From the IMG/VR virus record IMGVR_UViG_3300021960_000047, positions 1 through 64,000 of that record: 64,000 nt of DNA; one strand, written 5' to 3'. Source of the stretch: a virus. Made by a program: the position numbers and the translations under genes. Below, piece after piece: positions 8,883 through 18,164 of this stretch (the stretch's first letter is position 1; every line of letters begins with the position of its first letter). Under the pieces are notes generated by a model, which saw only the letters and a program-made list of their open reading frames with translations, was not told where the DNA came from and searched no databases.

Positions 8883-11800
8883 TTAGTTGGAGACAATCTT
8901 TTTCTTTTTTGACAAAATTGAGGAAACACCATAGGAACTAGTAGAATTAAACTCTATTGTACCAGTATCTTTCCTCGATTTAATTATAGTTGTTCTTGGT
9001 TTCTGTACCGTGAAACTTCCAGCAAGAGGAATAAGCGCAGAATTTCTGGTAATCGTTACAGTAGCAACCGTAGAAACATCCTGTGCTTCTAGTATGCCAA
9101 CAGCATTTATACTCCTTCGGGCAACAGAGGTAACAGAAGATTCTCCTGCCTCTAAAACAACAGAAGAAGAGATAACCCTTTCAGCAGCACAAACTACTTG
9201 AACATCGACGACTGAAAGTGAACCGGAAGCAACGAGAACACGCTCAGAAACACCAGAGACAACTGAAGTTCCAGATATTACAGAATTTCCACCTTGGTCG
9301 TCAATTTCTCTTTCTGCATTACCAGCAACAGATTCTTCACTCTGTATGTTACCAGAGGCGACCAGAACACGCTCGGCGATGCCAGATAAATTTGCTTCTT
9401 GTGACGTTAATGCGCCAGAAGAAACCAGAACACGTTCGGCAACACCAGAAACGGTTACATTTCCAGAGATAACAGAGTTGCCACCGTTATCGTCTATCTC
9501 ACGTTCAGCGTTACCAGCAACAGACTCTTCGCTCTGGATGTTACCAGAAGCAACTAGGACACGTTCAGAAATACCAGAAACAGTTACATCACCAGAAACG
9601 ACAGAGTTGCCTCCTTGGTCGTCAATTTCTCTTTCTGCATTACCTGCTACCGACTCTTCACTCTGAATGTTGCCCGATCCAGTAATAATACGTTCAGATA
9701 CACCTATTATTATCGAGTCAGAAGCAAATATCGAATTACCTTCGTTATCGTCTATCTCGCGTTCTGCATTACCTGCTACCGACTCTTCACTCTGAATGTT
9801 GCCCGATCCAGTAATAATACGTTCAGAAACACCTGTTATGAGAGAATCTGTGCTTACAAGACCGTTACCACCTTGGTCATCAACAACTCTCTCTGCATTA
9901 CCTGCTACTGATTCTTCACTCTGAATGTTTCCAGAAGCAACCAATACACGTTCGGCAATACCGGAAACTAAGGATGAATCAGAAACTAATGTTCCTCTAC
10001 CAACTTTTGTGAGTTCTGCTTCGCCAGATACTACTGCCTCTTGAGACGCTACTGCGCCAGAAGCAACAATGGTGCGTTCAGCAACACCCAATATTGTTGA
10101 GACACCAACTGACAAGGCATTGCCACCTTGGTCATCAATTTCGCGTTCTGCATTACCTGCTACCGACTCTTCGCTTTGTATGTTTCCAGAAGCAACTAGG
10201 ACACGTTCAGAGATACCAGAAACAACTTCTTCTTGAGATGCCAGCGAACCAGAGGCAACCAATATGCGTTCAGCAATACCAGAAACTGTTACGTCGCCCG
10301 AAGAAATAGAATTACCTTCATTATCGTCTATCTCACGTTCTGCATTACCTGCTACTGATTCTTCGCTCTGGATGTTACCAGAAGCAACTAGGACACGTTC
10401 AGAAATACCAGAAACAATAGAAGTTGTTACTGTTAGAGAATTGCCACCTTGGTCATCTATCTCACGTTCTGCAATACCAGAAACCAGAGAAGCAGTAACT
10501 GTAAGGGAATTACCACCTTGGTCATCTATCTCACGTTCGGCATTACCTGCTACCGACTCTTCACTCTGAATGTTGCCCGATCCAGTAATAGTTCTTTCAG
10601 AGACACCTACTATTATCGAGTCAGAAGCAAATATCGAATTACCTTCGTTATCGTCTATCTCGCGTTCTGCATTACCAGCGACAGATTCTTCGCTTTGGAT
10701 GTTTCCAGAGGCGACAAGAACACGCTCGGAAATACCGAAGAAGACTTCTTCTTGGGATATTAATACACCAGAGGCGACCAATACCCGTTCAGCAACGCCA
10801 GAAACAGTTACATCACCAGAAACGACAGAGTTGCCTCCTTGGTCATCGATTTCTCTTTCTGCATTACCAGCAACAGATTCTTCACTCTGAATATTACCCG
10901 AAGCAACTAGGACACGTCCAGAGATACCAGAAACAAGGGAGTCAGTAACACCGAGAGAATTACCACCTTGGTCGTCTATCTCTCGTTCAGCATTACCAGA
11001 AACAAAAGAACTTGTTACTATTAGGGAATTGCCACCTTGGTCATCGATTTCTCTTTCTGCATTACCAGCGACAGATTCTTCACTCTGTATGTTACCAGAG
11101 GCAACGAGAACACGCTCAGAAACACCAGAGACAACTGAAGTTCCAGATACTAAGGAATTTCCACCTTGGTCATCAACAACTCTCTCTGCATTACCAGCAA
11201 CAGATTCTTCGCCCTGTAAAGAACCTGAAGCAACCAACACACGTTCAGAAACACCAGAGACAACTGAAGTTCCAGATACTAAGGAATTGCCACCTTGATC
11301 ATCAATTTCGCGTTCTGCATTACCTGCTACTGATTCTTCACTCTGAAGAACACCTGAAGCAACCAACACACGTTCAGAGACACCAGAAACAACTGCTTCT
11401 TGAGAAGTTAAAGTGCCAGAAGATACCAAAGACCTTTCAGCAATGGCGGAAACAGTGGAAGATCCGGAAACAAGAGAATTACCACCTTGATCGTCCACTT
11501 CACGTTCTGCATTACCTGCTACTGATTCTTCACCTTGTAGAGCACCAGAAGCAACCAACACACGTTCAGAGACGCCAGAGACAACTGAAGTTCCAGATAC
11601 TAAGGAATTTCCACCTTGGTCGTCGATTTCTCTTTCTGCATTACCAGCGACAGATTCTTCACTCTGTATGTTACCAGAAGCAACTAGCACACGCTCAGAG
11701 ACACCAGAAACAACTGCTTCTTGAGAAGTTAAAGTGCCAGAAGATACCAAAGACCTTTCAGCAATGGCGGAAACAGTGGAAGATCCGGAAACAAGAGAAT

Positions 11801-13760
11801 TACCACCTTGATCGTCCACAACTCTCTCAGCAACACCAGATATGACAGAAACACCAGTTACTAGTGCGTTTCCACCTTGGTCATTGATTTCTCTTTCTGA
11901 TGTGCCAGAGACAACCACTTCCTGAGTTGTTAAAGCACCAGAACTTGTGATTACACGTTCAGCGACACCAGATACAGTTTCTTCTTGAGATACTAATGTT
12001 CCGGAAGTAACCAGAACACGCTCTGCTATACCAGATACAGTTTCTTCTTGAGATACTAAAACCCCAGAACTTGTTACTATACGTTCAGAGACGCCAGAGA
12101 TAACAGAAGATTGAGCAGACAAAGTTCCCGAAGGAACCATAATTCTTTCACCAACGCCATCTACAATTACATTGTCGTCAGACTCAACGCCAGAAACAAC
12201 AGAAACAATTGATCGTTCAGCGTCACCTGCGACTACGGCGATACCAACTTCGTCAGCAGTTAGTTCTGCTTCTATTACAATCGTTTTTACAATAGATACA
12301 GATATATCTGAATTATCTGCTTTAGGTGAACCAGAAGAATTTATGGTCCTTTCAGCAACTCCAGATACTATACTGTCTGAGGTTACTAACGAGACCGAAG
12401 AAGCGATAACACGCTCTGCTATACCAGATACGGTTACATCTTGCGATACTAAAACCCCAGAACTTGTTACTATACGTTCAGCGACACCAGATACAGTTTC
12501 TTCTTGAGATACTAATGCACCAGAACTTGTGATTACACGTTCAGCGACACCAGATACAGTTTCTTCTTGAGATACTAATGCACCAGAACTTGTGATTACA
12601 CGTTCAGCGACACCAGATACAGTTTCTTCTTGAGATACTAATGTTCCGGAAGCAACCAGAATACGCTCTGCTATACCAGATACGGTTACATTTTGAGACA
12701 CTAATGTGCTAGTGCTGTTAATTACTCTTTCTGCAACACCAGATGCTATAGAATCTGTAACAACGAGAGAATTACCGCTTTGGTCGTCTATCTCTCGTTC
12801 ACCAACGCCAGCAACGGATTCTTCACTCTGAAGAACACCTGAAGCAACCAACACACGTTCAGAGACACCAGAAACAACTGCTTCTTGAGAAGTTAAAGTG
12901 CCAGAAGATACCGAAGACCTTTCAGCAATGGCGGAAACAGTGGAAGATCCGGAAACAAGAGAATTGCCACCGTTATCGTCTATCTCGCGTTCTGCATTAC
13001 CAGCGACAGATTCTTCACCTTGTAGGGCACCAGAAGCAACCAATACACGTTCAGAAATACCATCTACTGTAGATGGCGAATCAACTAAAGTTCCAGTGCT
13101 ATTAACGATCCGTTCGGCAACAGCAGATACAGTAGAAGAACCAGAGGCAACAGAGTTTCCTCCTTGATCATCAATTTCTCTCTCACCAATTCCAGCAACA
13201 GATTCTTCACTTTGTATGTTACCAGAGGCAACGAGTACACGTTCAGAAACGCCAGATACAGTTGAAGCACCTGTAGAGAGAGCATTACCACCTTGGTCGT
13301 CGATCTCTCGTTCTGCGTTACCAGCAACAGATTCTTCACCTTGAAGAGCACCAGAACCAGTAATAACACGTTCAGAAACGCCAGAAAGGTCGGAAGTTTG
13401 AGATACTAGAATACCAGTACTGACAATTATTCGTTCAGCAACAGCAGATACAGAAGAGGAACCAGAGGCAACGTTGTTGCCGCCTTGGTCGTCGATCTCT
13501 CGTTCTGCATTACCAGCAATAGATTCTTCGCCTTGAAGAGCACCAGAAGCAACTAGGACACGTTCAGAGATACCAGAAACAGAAGAATTTTGAGACTGTA
13601 AAGAGCCAGAAGCAATTGATGCGACCAATAATGTAGCAACACCAGAAACGCTAGAAGATTGCGACTGTAGTTCTACGGTGAGGGTGTTTATGTCACCGAT
13701 ATATCCATCAGCAACATACCCGTCTACTACATATTTGTCTAGGGTGGCAGAGGAGGCCAA
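8883..13760 (-). CDS. Giant repeat protein, probable fibre or adhesin-like virion protein
   Basis: A 1625-residue protein made almost entirely of 18-21 residue repeats of the form VSGVAERVLVASGxL, alternating with EESVAGNAEREIDDQGGNS. The second block occurs about twenty times. No cysteine-rich, membrane or enzyme segment is seen in the repeats. The unique C-terminus (about residues 1575-1625) is basic, ending KKKKIVSN. The start is TTG at 13760 (preceded by AGGG at 7 bases); there is no in-frame ATG near it. The encoded shape is probably a long beta-fibre. Some DNA repeats are exact (12481-12644), so length variants are expected. Function as a receptor-binding or spacing fibre is inferred from context. 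Confidence 0.65.
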   Translation of the reverse strand: MASSATLDKYVVDGYVADGYIGDINTLTVELQSQSSSVSGVATLLVASIASGSLQSQNSSVSGISERVLVASGALQGEESIAGNAEREIDDQGGNNVASGSSSVSAVAERIIVSTGILVSQTSDLSGVSERVITGSGALQGEESVAGNAEREIDDQGGNALSTGASTVSGVSERVLVASGNIQSEESVAGIGEREIDDQGGNSVASGSSTVSAVAERIVNSTGTLVDSPSTVDGISERVLVASGALQGEESVAGNAEREIDDNGGNSLVSGSSTVSAIAERSSVSSGTLTSQEAVVSGVSERVLVASGVLQSEESVAGVGEREIDDQSGNSLVVTDSIASGVAERVINSTSTLVSQNVTVSGIAERILVASGTLVSQEETVSGVAERVITSSGALVSQEETVSGVAERVITSSGALVSQEETVSGVAERIVTSSGVLVSQDVTVSGIAERVIASSVSLVTSDSIVSGVAERTINSSGSPKADNSDISVSIVKTIVIEAELTADEVGIAVVAGDAERSIVSVVSGVESDDNVIVDGVGERIMVPSGTLSAQSSVISGVSERIVTSSGVLVSQEETVSGIAERVLVTSGTLVSQEETVSGVAERVITSSGALTTQEVVVSGTSEREINDQGGNALVTGVSVISGVAERVVDDQGGNSLVSGSSTVSAIAERSLVSSGTLTSQEAVVSGVSERVLVASGNIQSEESVAGNAEREIDDQGGNSLVSGTSVVSGVSERVLVASGALQGEESVAGNAEREVDDQGGNSLVSGSSTVSAIAERSLVSSGTLTSQEAVVSGVSERVLVASGVLQSEESVAGNAEREIDDQGGNSLVSGTSVVSGVSERVLVASGSLQGEESVAGNAERVVDDQGGNSLVSGTSVVSGVSERVLVASGNIQSEESVAGNAEREIDDQGGNSLIVTSSFVSGNAEREIDDQGGNSLGVTDSLVSGISGRVLVASGNIQSEESVAGNAEREIDDQGGNSVVSGDVTVSGVAERVLVASGVLISQEEVFFGISERVLVASGNIQSEESVAGNAEREIDDNEGNSIFASDSIIVGVSERTITGSGNIQSEESVAGNAEREIDDQGGNSLTVTASLVSGIAEREIDDQGGNSLTVTTSIVSGISERVLVASGNIQSEESVAGNAEREIDDNEGNSISSGDVTVSGIAERILVASGSLASQEEVVSGISERVLVASGNIQSEESVAGNAEREIDDQGGNALSVGVSTILGVAERTIVASGAVASQEAVVSGEAELTKVGRGTLVSDSSLVSGIAERVLVASGNIQSEESVAGNAERVVDDQGGNGLVSTDSLITGVSERIITGSGNIQSEESVAGNAEREIDDNEGNSIFASDSIIIGVSERIITGSGNIQSEESVAGNAEREIDDQGGNSVVSGDVTVSGISERVLVASGNIQSEESVAGNAEREIDDNGGNSVISGNVTVSGVAERVLVSSGALTSQEANLSGIAERVLVASGNIQSEESVAGNAEREIDDQGGNSVISGTSVVSGVSERVLVASGSLSVVDVQVVCAAERVISSSVVLEAGESSVTSVARRSINAVGILEAQDVSTVATVTITRNSALIPLAGSFTVQKPRTTIIKSRKDTGTIEFNSTSSYGVSSILSKKKKIVSN
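12481..12644. repeat. Exact 63-bp tandem repeats inside the giant repeat gene
   Basis: The unit starting GCGACACCAGATACAG recurs at 12481, 12544 and 12607, two full copies and a partial third without a mismatch. It encodes a 21-residue unit (VSGVAERVITSSGALVSQEE type). Weaker copies flank it on both sides. Confidence 0.9.
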
Positions 13761-13794
13761 GGCGAATCCCTATTTTTTTATTATTATCCTCTAT

Positions 13795-14466
13795 TTAGGG
13801 GGTTTCAATTTCCTCGATTAGCATTTCTGACATTTTTCTACCAGTTTCATCACAATTAAACATGAATGCCATTGTACATCTCAAAGAATTAGTACGAGCG
13901 GCATGGTACAGTAACTTATCAGGTTCATCATATGTACCATAATATCCATACTTACATTGCCAACCTTGCACGTCTGGTATTATAATGTGTTCTTTTGTCA
14001 ATGGATCTATATGCTCCCATTGCCCGTCGCCAGTTTCGGACCAAGTAAAGATAATATTGTATCCAGGAGCATTAGCATTATTATGCCAACCTATAAACCC
14101 ACCAGGAGGATAAATGGCACTCAAAGCGCGATTTCTTGCTCCAGACCAAGAACAAAGAGCAGAAACAGAATTTTCAATCTCTTCTAATATTCGGATCTTT
14201 TCTGACGCGTCATTGTATTCAAACTTTCCTACTTGAATATCAACTCCTCTTAGCATCTCAGGATACCCATCATGCTCTCTACCTTTCCAAACAATGTGAT
14301 CAAGATAATCTTTGTTCAACCAATCTTCTGCGTTTTCTTCTCTAGGAATGTTCCTAAGTTTATCCAGATCTATAGACTGTACCGTATTTGATATTGAATG
14401 TAAGATACCTTGCAAAGTTTCATTAGCGATATTTACTGGGTTCATTCCAGGTTTTAAAAAACTCAT
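13795..14466 (-). CDS. 2OG-Fe(II) oxygenase-fold protein with altered metal motif
   Basis: A 223-residue protein with the double-stranded beta-helix pattern of aspartyl/asparaginyl or prolyl hydroxylases: GFIGWHNNAN around residue 128, a beta core NIIFTWSETGDGQWEHID, then YHAARTNSLRCTMAF. His188 and Arg196 fit the distal His and the 2-oxoglutarate Arg. The usual HxD motif reads H128-N-N130, with Asn in place of Asp, so it may be an inactive or altered oxygenase. It lies between a glycosyltransferase and the giant repeat gene, which makes virion fibre proteins possible partners. It overlaps nothing and continues the operon. Confidence 0.6.
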   Translation of the reverse strand: MSFLKPGMNPVNIANETLQGILHSISNTVQSIDLDKLRNIPREENAEDWLNKDYLDHIVWKGREHDGYPEMLRGVDIQVGKFEYNDASEKIRILEEIENSVSALCSWSGARNRALSAIYPPGGFIGWHNNANAPGYNIIFTWSETGDGQWEHIDPLTKEHIIIPDVQGWQCKYGYYGTYDEPDKLLYHAARTNSLRCTMAFMFNCDETGRKMSEMLIEEIETP

Positions 14467-14467
14467 A

Positions 14468-15220
14468 TCAAATGATCTCTATGTCAGATATTTTTCTAGA
14501 TGCTTTGGCGGATAAATGTATCAACGAAGTTCCCTCTGGCATTGGGTGGGTGTGTCTGTTAAGGGAAGTCCAATAGTTCCACCTTAAATCTTCCTCAAAA
14601 ATGCCAACCTTTAGTTCTTTGTACTTAGGTTCTTTCTCAACCAACCACCAAAGAGTGAACTGATCCCAGCATGCTAGTTCTCTGGGGTAATTTTCGGTGT
14701 CCCAAGTAACCCCATCTTCTTTGGTCGGCCACCATTTATTAGCATGTTGTTTGACGTATAATTCGTACCAATCTTTCATAAACTCCATGATAATGTCAGT
14801 TTTTTTATACAAACAAACAGCACCGCAAAGAGTGAAAGTTCCTCCAGGAAATTCCGTGTCCATAAATATATGCCATCTATCTCTAGGCAACCCTGTGAAC
14901 ACCATATCATTATCACCAAGTTCTTCAAAAACATTGGCAATATTTTCACTGATACATGTCATATCGGCGTCGATATAAAAAGTGTTGTCATAGGGGGTTT
15001 GTGACATACCCCAGAGTTTTGCCCTGTAGTGGTTATCGCAAATAATTAAATGATCTGCTTCCTCTGCCCTAGAGTCTAAGAACCTCTCTTCGGTAACAAG
15101 ACAAATGTTTGCTTCTGGGTAATAATCTTTTATATCAGAAATAAGATTGGTTGCCCAAGAATAATATATTGGTTCGTTTGACGCAACGATCAGATATCCA
15201 TTATTTTGATTCGGTTTCAT
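14468..15220 (-). CDS. Glycosyltransferase-like protein (GT-A, DxD) within the fibre region
   Basis: A 250-residue protein. It starts with a Rossmann-like stretch (GYLIVASNEPIYYSW) and has a metal/nucleotide-sugar DxD motif D84-A-D86 in FYIDADMTC. Trp-rich segments follow (KWWPTKEDG, WNYWTSLNRHTHP), and LIHLSAKASRK near the C-terminus fits the His near the acceptor site of GT8-like enzymes. It is flanked by the oxygenase-fold protein and a coiled-coil protein among fibre genes, so it might glycosylate fibres; host glycan modification is equally possible. The substrate sugar cannot be told. Confidence 0.6.
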   Translation of the reverse strand: MKPNQNNGYLIVASNEPIYYSWATNLISDIKDYYPEANICLVTEERFLDSRAEEADHLIICDNHYRAKLWGMSQTPYDNTFYIDADMTCISENIANVFEELGDNDMVFTGLPRDRWHIFMDTEFPGGTFTLCGAVCLYKKTDIIMEFMKDWYELYVKQHANKWWPTKEDGVTWDTENYPRELACWDQFTLWWLVEKEPKYKELKVGIFEEDLRWNYWTSLNRHTHPMPEGTSLIHLSAKASRKISDIEII

Positions 15221-15680
15221 TCAAAGCAAATCCAATACCAAGTTCTTCCATCATAATAAGTTGAGCATATATGTTCAACTCTACTATATTTTTAGATCTG
15301 CGCATTTTACTTTTCAGATCTTTATTTTTGGTATTTTTTATTTCGTCAATTTCGAGCATTTTTATTTTAGCATCGAAGAGTTTTTCAAGTTCTCTTGCTT
15401 GATCTTCTGCCTTTCTACGATGATGCTCTTCGTCTTTCTCTTGCGCTTTGCGCTCTCTTCGCTCTTTTGTGTTTTGATCGATCTTTTCTTCGCCGACCTG
15501 ATCAAGAAGTTCTTCGTAATCTGGATTTGGGTCTCCATCTACATCAAACTTCCTCACAGTCAAGACCTGAGAAATTTCTCTACCTTGCGTATCTGTGATC
15601 ACGAGAATTGCTTCAGCTCGATCTTTACTCTCATCGTGCCAAAAAGCATTGTCTAACCATTTTCTACTGCTATATGCCAT
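15201..15680 (-). CDS. Coiled-coil protein of the fibre region
   Basis: A protein of 159 residues from the ATG at 15680, which has GGAG at 6 bases; a TTG 12 bases further upstream is a worse start. A short N-terminal domain (MAYSSRKWLDNAFWHDESKD) is followed by a long charged helix, about residues 60-130, with EERR-type repeats typical of a coiled coil. The C-terminal tail is hydrophobic (IMMEELGIGFALNETE). It overlaps the following glycosyltransferase by 20 bases. It may be a fibre assembly chaperone or connector, but that is inference from position. Confidence 0.5.
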   Translation of the reverse strand: MAYSSRKWLDNAFWHDESKDRAEAILVITDTQGREISQVLTVRKFDVDGDPNPDYEELLDQVGEEKIDQNTKERRERKAQEKDEEHHRRKAEDQARELEKLFDAKIKMLEIDEIKNTKNKDLKSKMRRSKNIVELNIYAQLIMMEELGIGFALNETESK

Positions 15681-15726
15681 AATATTCTCCAAGTGTTGAC
15701 ATAATTTATTTCGATTTTATATATAG

Positions 15727-18162
15727 TTAAGTTTCAGACACCCTACAATATAGAGTGTATGTTTCTATCGTCTCAGTTGCAGCAACAAGGGTCTGTCCTG
15801 CAAACTGAGAAGAATAAGTATCTGAATAGTTTCTAGAACCAGAATATCCGATTGCCGAGATAAAAGTCCTTTGTCCAGTATATTGAGCAGAATAGTTACG
15901 GGAACCATCATATTGCCCAACTACTGATGCATAGTTTCTAGAACCACCGTATTGATCAACCACAGATGCATAGGTTCTAGAACCACTATAGGCACCAGAA
16001 TACGTTCTTGAACCAGAATAAGCAGAAGAATAGTTTCTAGAACCAGCAAAATCTTGTGCAACTACTCTGGTTCCAGCATATTGGGCAGAATAGTTTCTAG
16101 AACCAGCAAAATCTTGTGCAACTACTCTGGTTCCAGCATATTGGGCAGAGTAGTTTCTAGTTCCATCATACTGCCCTGTTACAGAAGCATAGTTTCTAGA
16201 ACCAGAATAAGCAGCAGCATAGTTTCTAGAACCACCATATTGACCAACTACTGATGCATAATTTCTAGAACCGTCAAAGTTCGCTGGGTTATTTCCAGTA
16301 AAGTTTCCTGGAGTCACCACAACCAGAGGACCCAAACGTTCGCCTGCGTAGGTACCAGCATAGTTGCGAGAACCAGCAAAATTATTAGGTCTGACGCCCT
16401 GAAAGGATCTTCCGCCCAAGAAATTTTCTACTCTAACCACCGTTGCGTCGAAAGTGCCTGGTTCTGCGGGTCCCGCTACTGGCACGACTCTCGTACCAGC
16501 GAAGTTCGCAGGACCAGAAAAGTTTGCTGGGCCAACTCCGTCGTATTTTCTTACACCAGAAAAGTTATCTACGCTGACAGATGGGTTCTTGCCACCACTA
16601 TCAAATGTCACTGAAAAGTTTGCGTTATATCCTCTGGTAAAAGATCTAGATCCAAGATAATTTGTAACACCAGCGAAATTTTGCGGAACTACTCTTGTTC
16701 CCGCGAAGTTCCTAACACCCGCATAGCTTCCTGTATAAGAAACGCTGTATTGGACGTTTGGTGATATAAAATTTTGTACAATTGTGCCTGCAAAGTTGGC
16801 AGTATAATTTCTGCTTCCGCCAAAGTTATTTGCATAATAGGTAAGTACGACATTTTCTCTTGTCCCAGCATACACCGCAGGACGGGTACCAGCATATGAA
16901 GCAGCATAGTTACGGGAACCACCGTAAACTCCAGCATAGTTTCTGGAACCACCATATTGTCCAACTACTGATGCATAGTTTCTTGAACCAGAATAAGCAG
17001 CAGGTCCGTAATTACGAGAACCAGCAAAATCTTGTGCAACTGTTCTGTCTCCAGCATATTGAGCAGAATAGTTTCTAGAACCAGCGAAATCTTGTGCAAC
17101 TGTTCTGTCTCCAGCATATTGAGCAGAATAGTTACGAGAACCATCATATTGTCCAACTACTGATGCATAGTTTCTGGAACCGCCATATTGTCCAACTACT
17201 GACGAATAGGTTCTTGAACCAGAATAAGCACCAGAATAGGTTCTGGAACCAGAATAAGCAGAAGAGTAGTTTCTAGAACCAGCAAAATCTTGTTCAACTA
17301 CTCTGCTTCCAGCATATGAAGCAGCATAGTTTCTTGAACCAGCGAAGTCCCCAGTATACTGTTGTTCTGATAAAGTGTTTCTTGTATCAAGTGCTGTACC
17401 GCGAGCGACCCAAGTACCAGTCTCTCCATTACCAGTAGGAGTTTGAGAGGAAGGTAGTAATAAATAATCGCCAACACCAGAATGTTTTCTGGCATACAAA
17501 ACAGATTGCCTTAGAGAAATCTTTTGATCCGAGTCAGTAAACTCTTGAACTGCCATCGGAGAAGTAGATTTAATTTCTATAATATTATATGTTGGTGAAG
17601 AAGGTTCAACCGCTGTTTCCCTTCTCCAAATACTATAGGTATTTGCTGTTCCGTTTGTTAATGTATCAGAAAATACATCAGAGTCCCATTTTTTCCAGTC
17701 TCCACTAGGCGCAGAAGTTGCAACTCTGAAAGAAAGTCCTGGATATTCGTTAGAGTGTAGTTCCTCTGCTACTCTGGTTGACCATCGTAGGAAAGCAACA
17801 TTGCTCATTTGGTGTAAGTTACCAGAACTGTCTGCTGCTATTGGAAGGTCGTTATAAGGAATGGCAGCAGAGTCATCTAACTGATATATTGTAGTTGTGG
17901 TAGAACCAGTAGACAAAGCACTAGCAGGATGAGTCCCTATTGCTTCGTTATAAAATGTATCAGTGAAACTACCAATGCTGGTAGAGGAAGTTGCATTAGC
18001 AGCAACAGAACCATTATATCGACTTGACTTATTGGCGAAAGATTCAACTACCTTTATACCTGCCTGATACCCAAACCATTCTTCAGAAGCAACAGAAATC
18101 CCCTGAAAGTCTCCAGAGTCGTTTTTCAGAGCCAATGGTATGGATTTGAAAAAGGCAGACAT
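15727..18162 (-). CDS. GSRNY-repeat virion protein, paralogue A
   Basis: An 811-residue protein. The N-terminal third (to about 260) is a unique domain beginning MSAFFKSIPLALKNDSG. Residues about 280-790 consist of roughly 10-12 residue units centred on AGSRNYS, SGSRTYS or GGSRNYASVVGQY. The last residues are ETIETYTLYCRVSET. It is a paralogue of the next gene upstream (18165-20408), sharing N-terminal phrases (SIPL, TFYNEAVG- or TFYNEAIG-like, TGSTTTT, TGTWVARG.ALDTRNT) and the terminal TYTLYCRVSET. No Shine-Dalgarno stands out; translation may be coupled to the paralogue, whose stop is 2 bases away. A fibre or whisker role is likely. Confidence 0.65.
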   Translation of the reverse strand: MSAFFKSIPLALKNDSGDFQGISVASEEWFGYQAGIKVVESFANKSSRYNGSVAANATSSTSIGSFTDTFYNEAIGTHPASALSTGSTTTTIYQLDDSAAIPYNDLPIAADSSGNLHQMSNVAFLRWSTRVAEELHSNEYPGLSFRVATSAPSGDWKKWDSDVFSDTLTNGTANTYSIWRRETAVEPSSPTYNIIEIKSTSPMAVQEFTDSDQKISLRQSVLYARKHSGVGDYLLLPSSQTPTGNGETGTWVARGTALDTRNTLSEQQYTGDFAGSRNYAASYAGSRVVEQDFAGSRNYSSAYSGSRTYSGAYSGSRTYSSVVGQYGGSRNYASVVGQYDGSRNYSAQYAGDRTVAQDFAGSRNYSAQYAGDRTVAQDFAGSRNYGPAAYSGSRNYASVVGQYGGSRNYAGVYGGSRNYAASYAGTRPAVYAGTRENVVLTYYANNFGGSRNYTANFAGTIVQNFISPNVQYSVSYTGSYAGVRNFAGTRVVPQNFAGVTNYLGSRSFTRGYNANFSVTFDSGGKNPSVSVDNFSGVRKYDGVGPANFSGPANFAGTRVVPVAGPAEPGTFDATVVRVENFLGGRSFQGVRPNNFAGSRNYAGTYAGERLGPLVVVTPGNFTGNNPANFDGSRNYASVVGQYGGSRNYAAAYSGSRNYASVTGQYDGTRNYSAQYAGTRVVAQDFAGSRNYSAQYAGTRVVAQDFAGSRNYSSAYSGSRTYSGAYSGSRTYASVVDQYGGSRNYASVVGQYDGSRNYSAQYTGQRTFISAIGYSGSRNYSDTYSSQFAGQTLVAATETIETYTLYCRVSET
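16027..16146. repeat. Exact 60-bp tandem DNA repeat in paralogue A
   Basis: Two consecutive 60-bp copies (16027-16086 and 16087-16146) encode 20-residue units of the AGSRNYSAQYAGTRVVAQDF type. A similar pair with period 60 occurs near 17041-17130. These are hotspots for slippage or unequal recombination. Confidence 0.85.
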
Positions 18163-18164
18163 GA

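Larger units (their letters stand above)
8738..8899. repeat. Tandem duplication (about 65 bp, period 97-98) spanning a gene boundary
   Basis: Positions 8738-8804 and 8836-8899 are nearly identical. Each copy holds, in the direction of transcription, the last codons of the giant repeat gene (KIVSN and stop), a TATAAATA late promoter, and the start of the 116-residue gene (MAQ). The copy nearer the giant gene has GTG instead of ATG. It opens a fossil frame of 13 codons (8802-8843) that ends at a stop. Confidence 0.85.

Noticed and set aside
11012-11845. 277-residue plus-strand open frame (and many other plus-strand frames of 60-160 codons)
   Set aside because: It mirrors the repeats of the minus-strand giant gene, has low-complexity His/Gln/Leu composition, no ribosome site and no neighbouring gene on that strand.
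8883-13760. Regular DNA repeats that could suggest a CRISPR array
   Set aside because: The repeats are in frame, code for a continuous protein and have no unique equal-length spacers.
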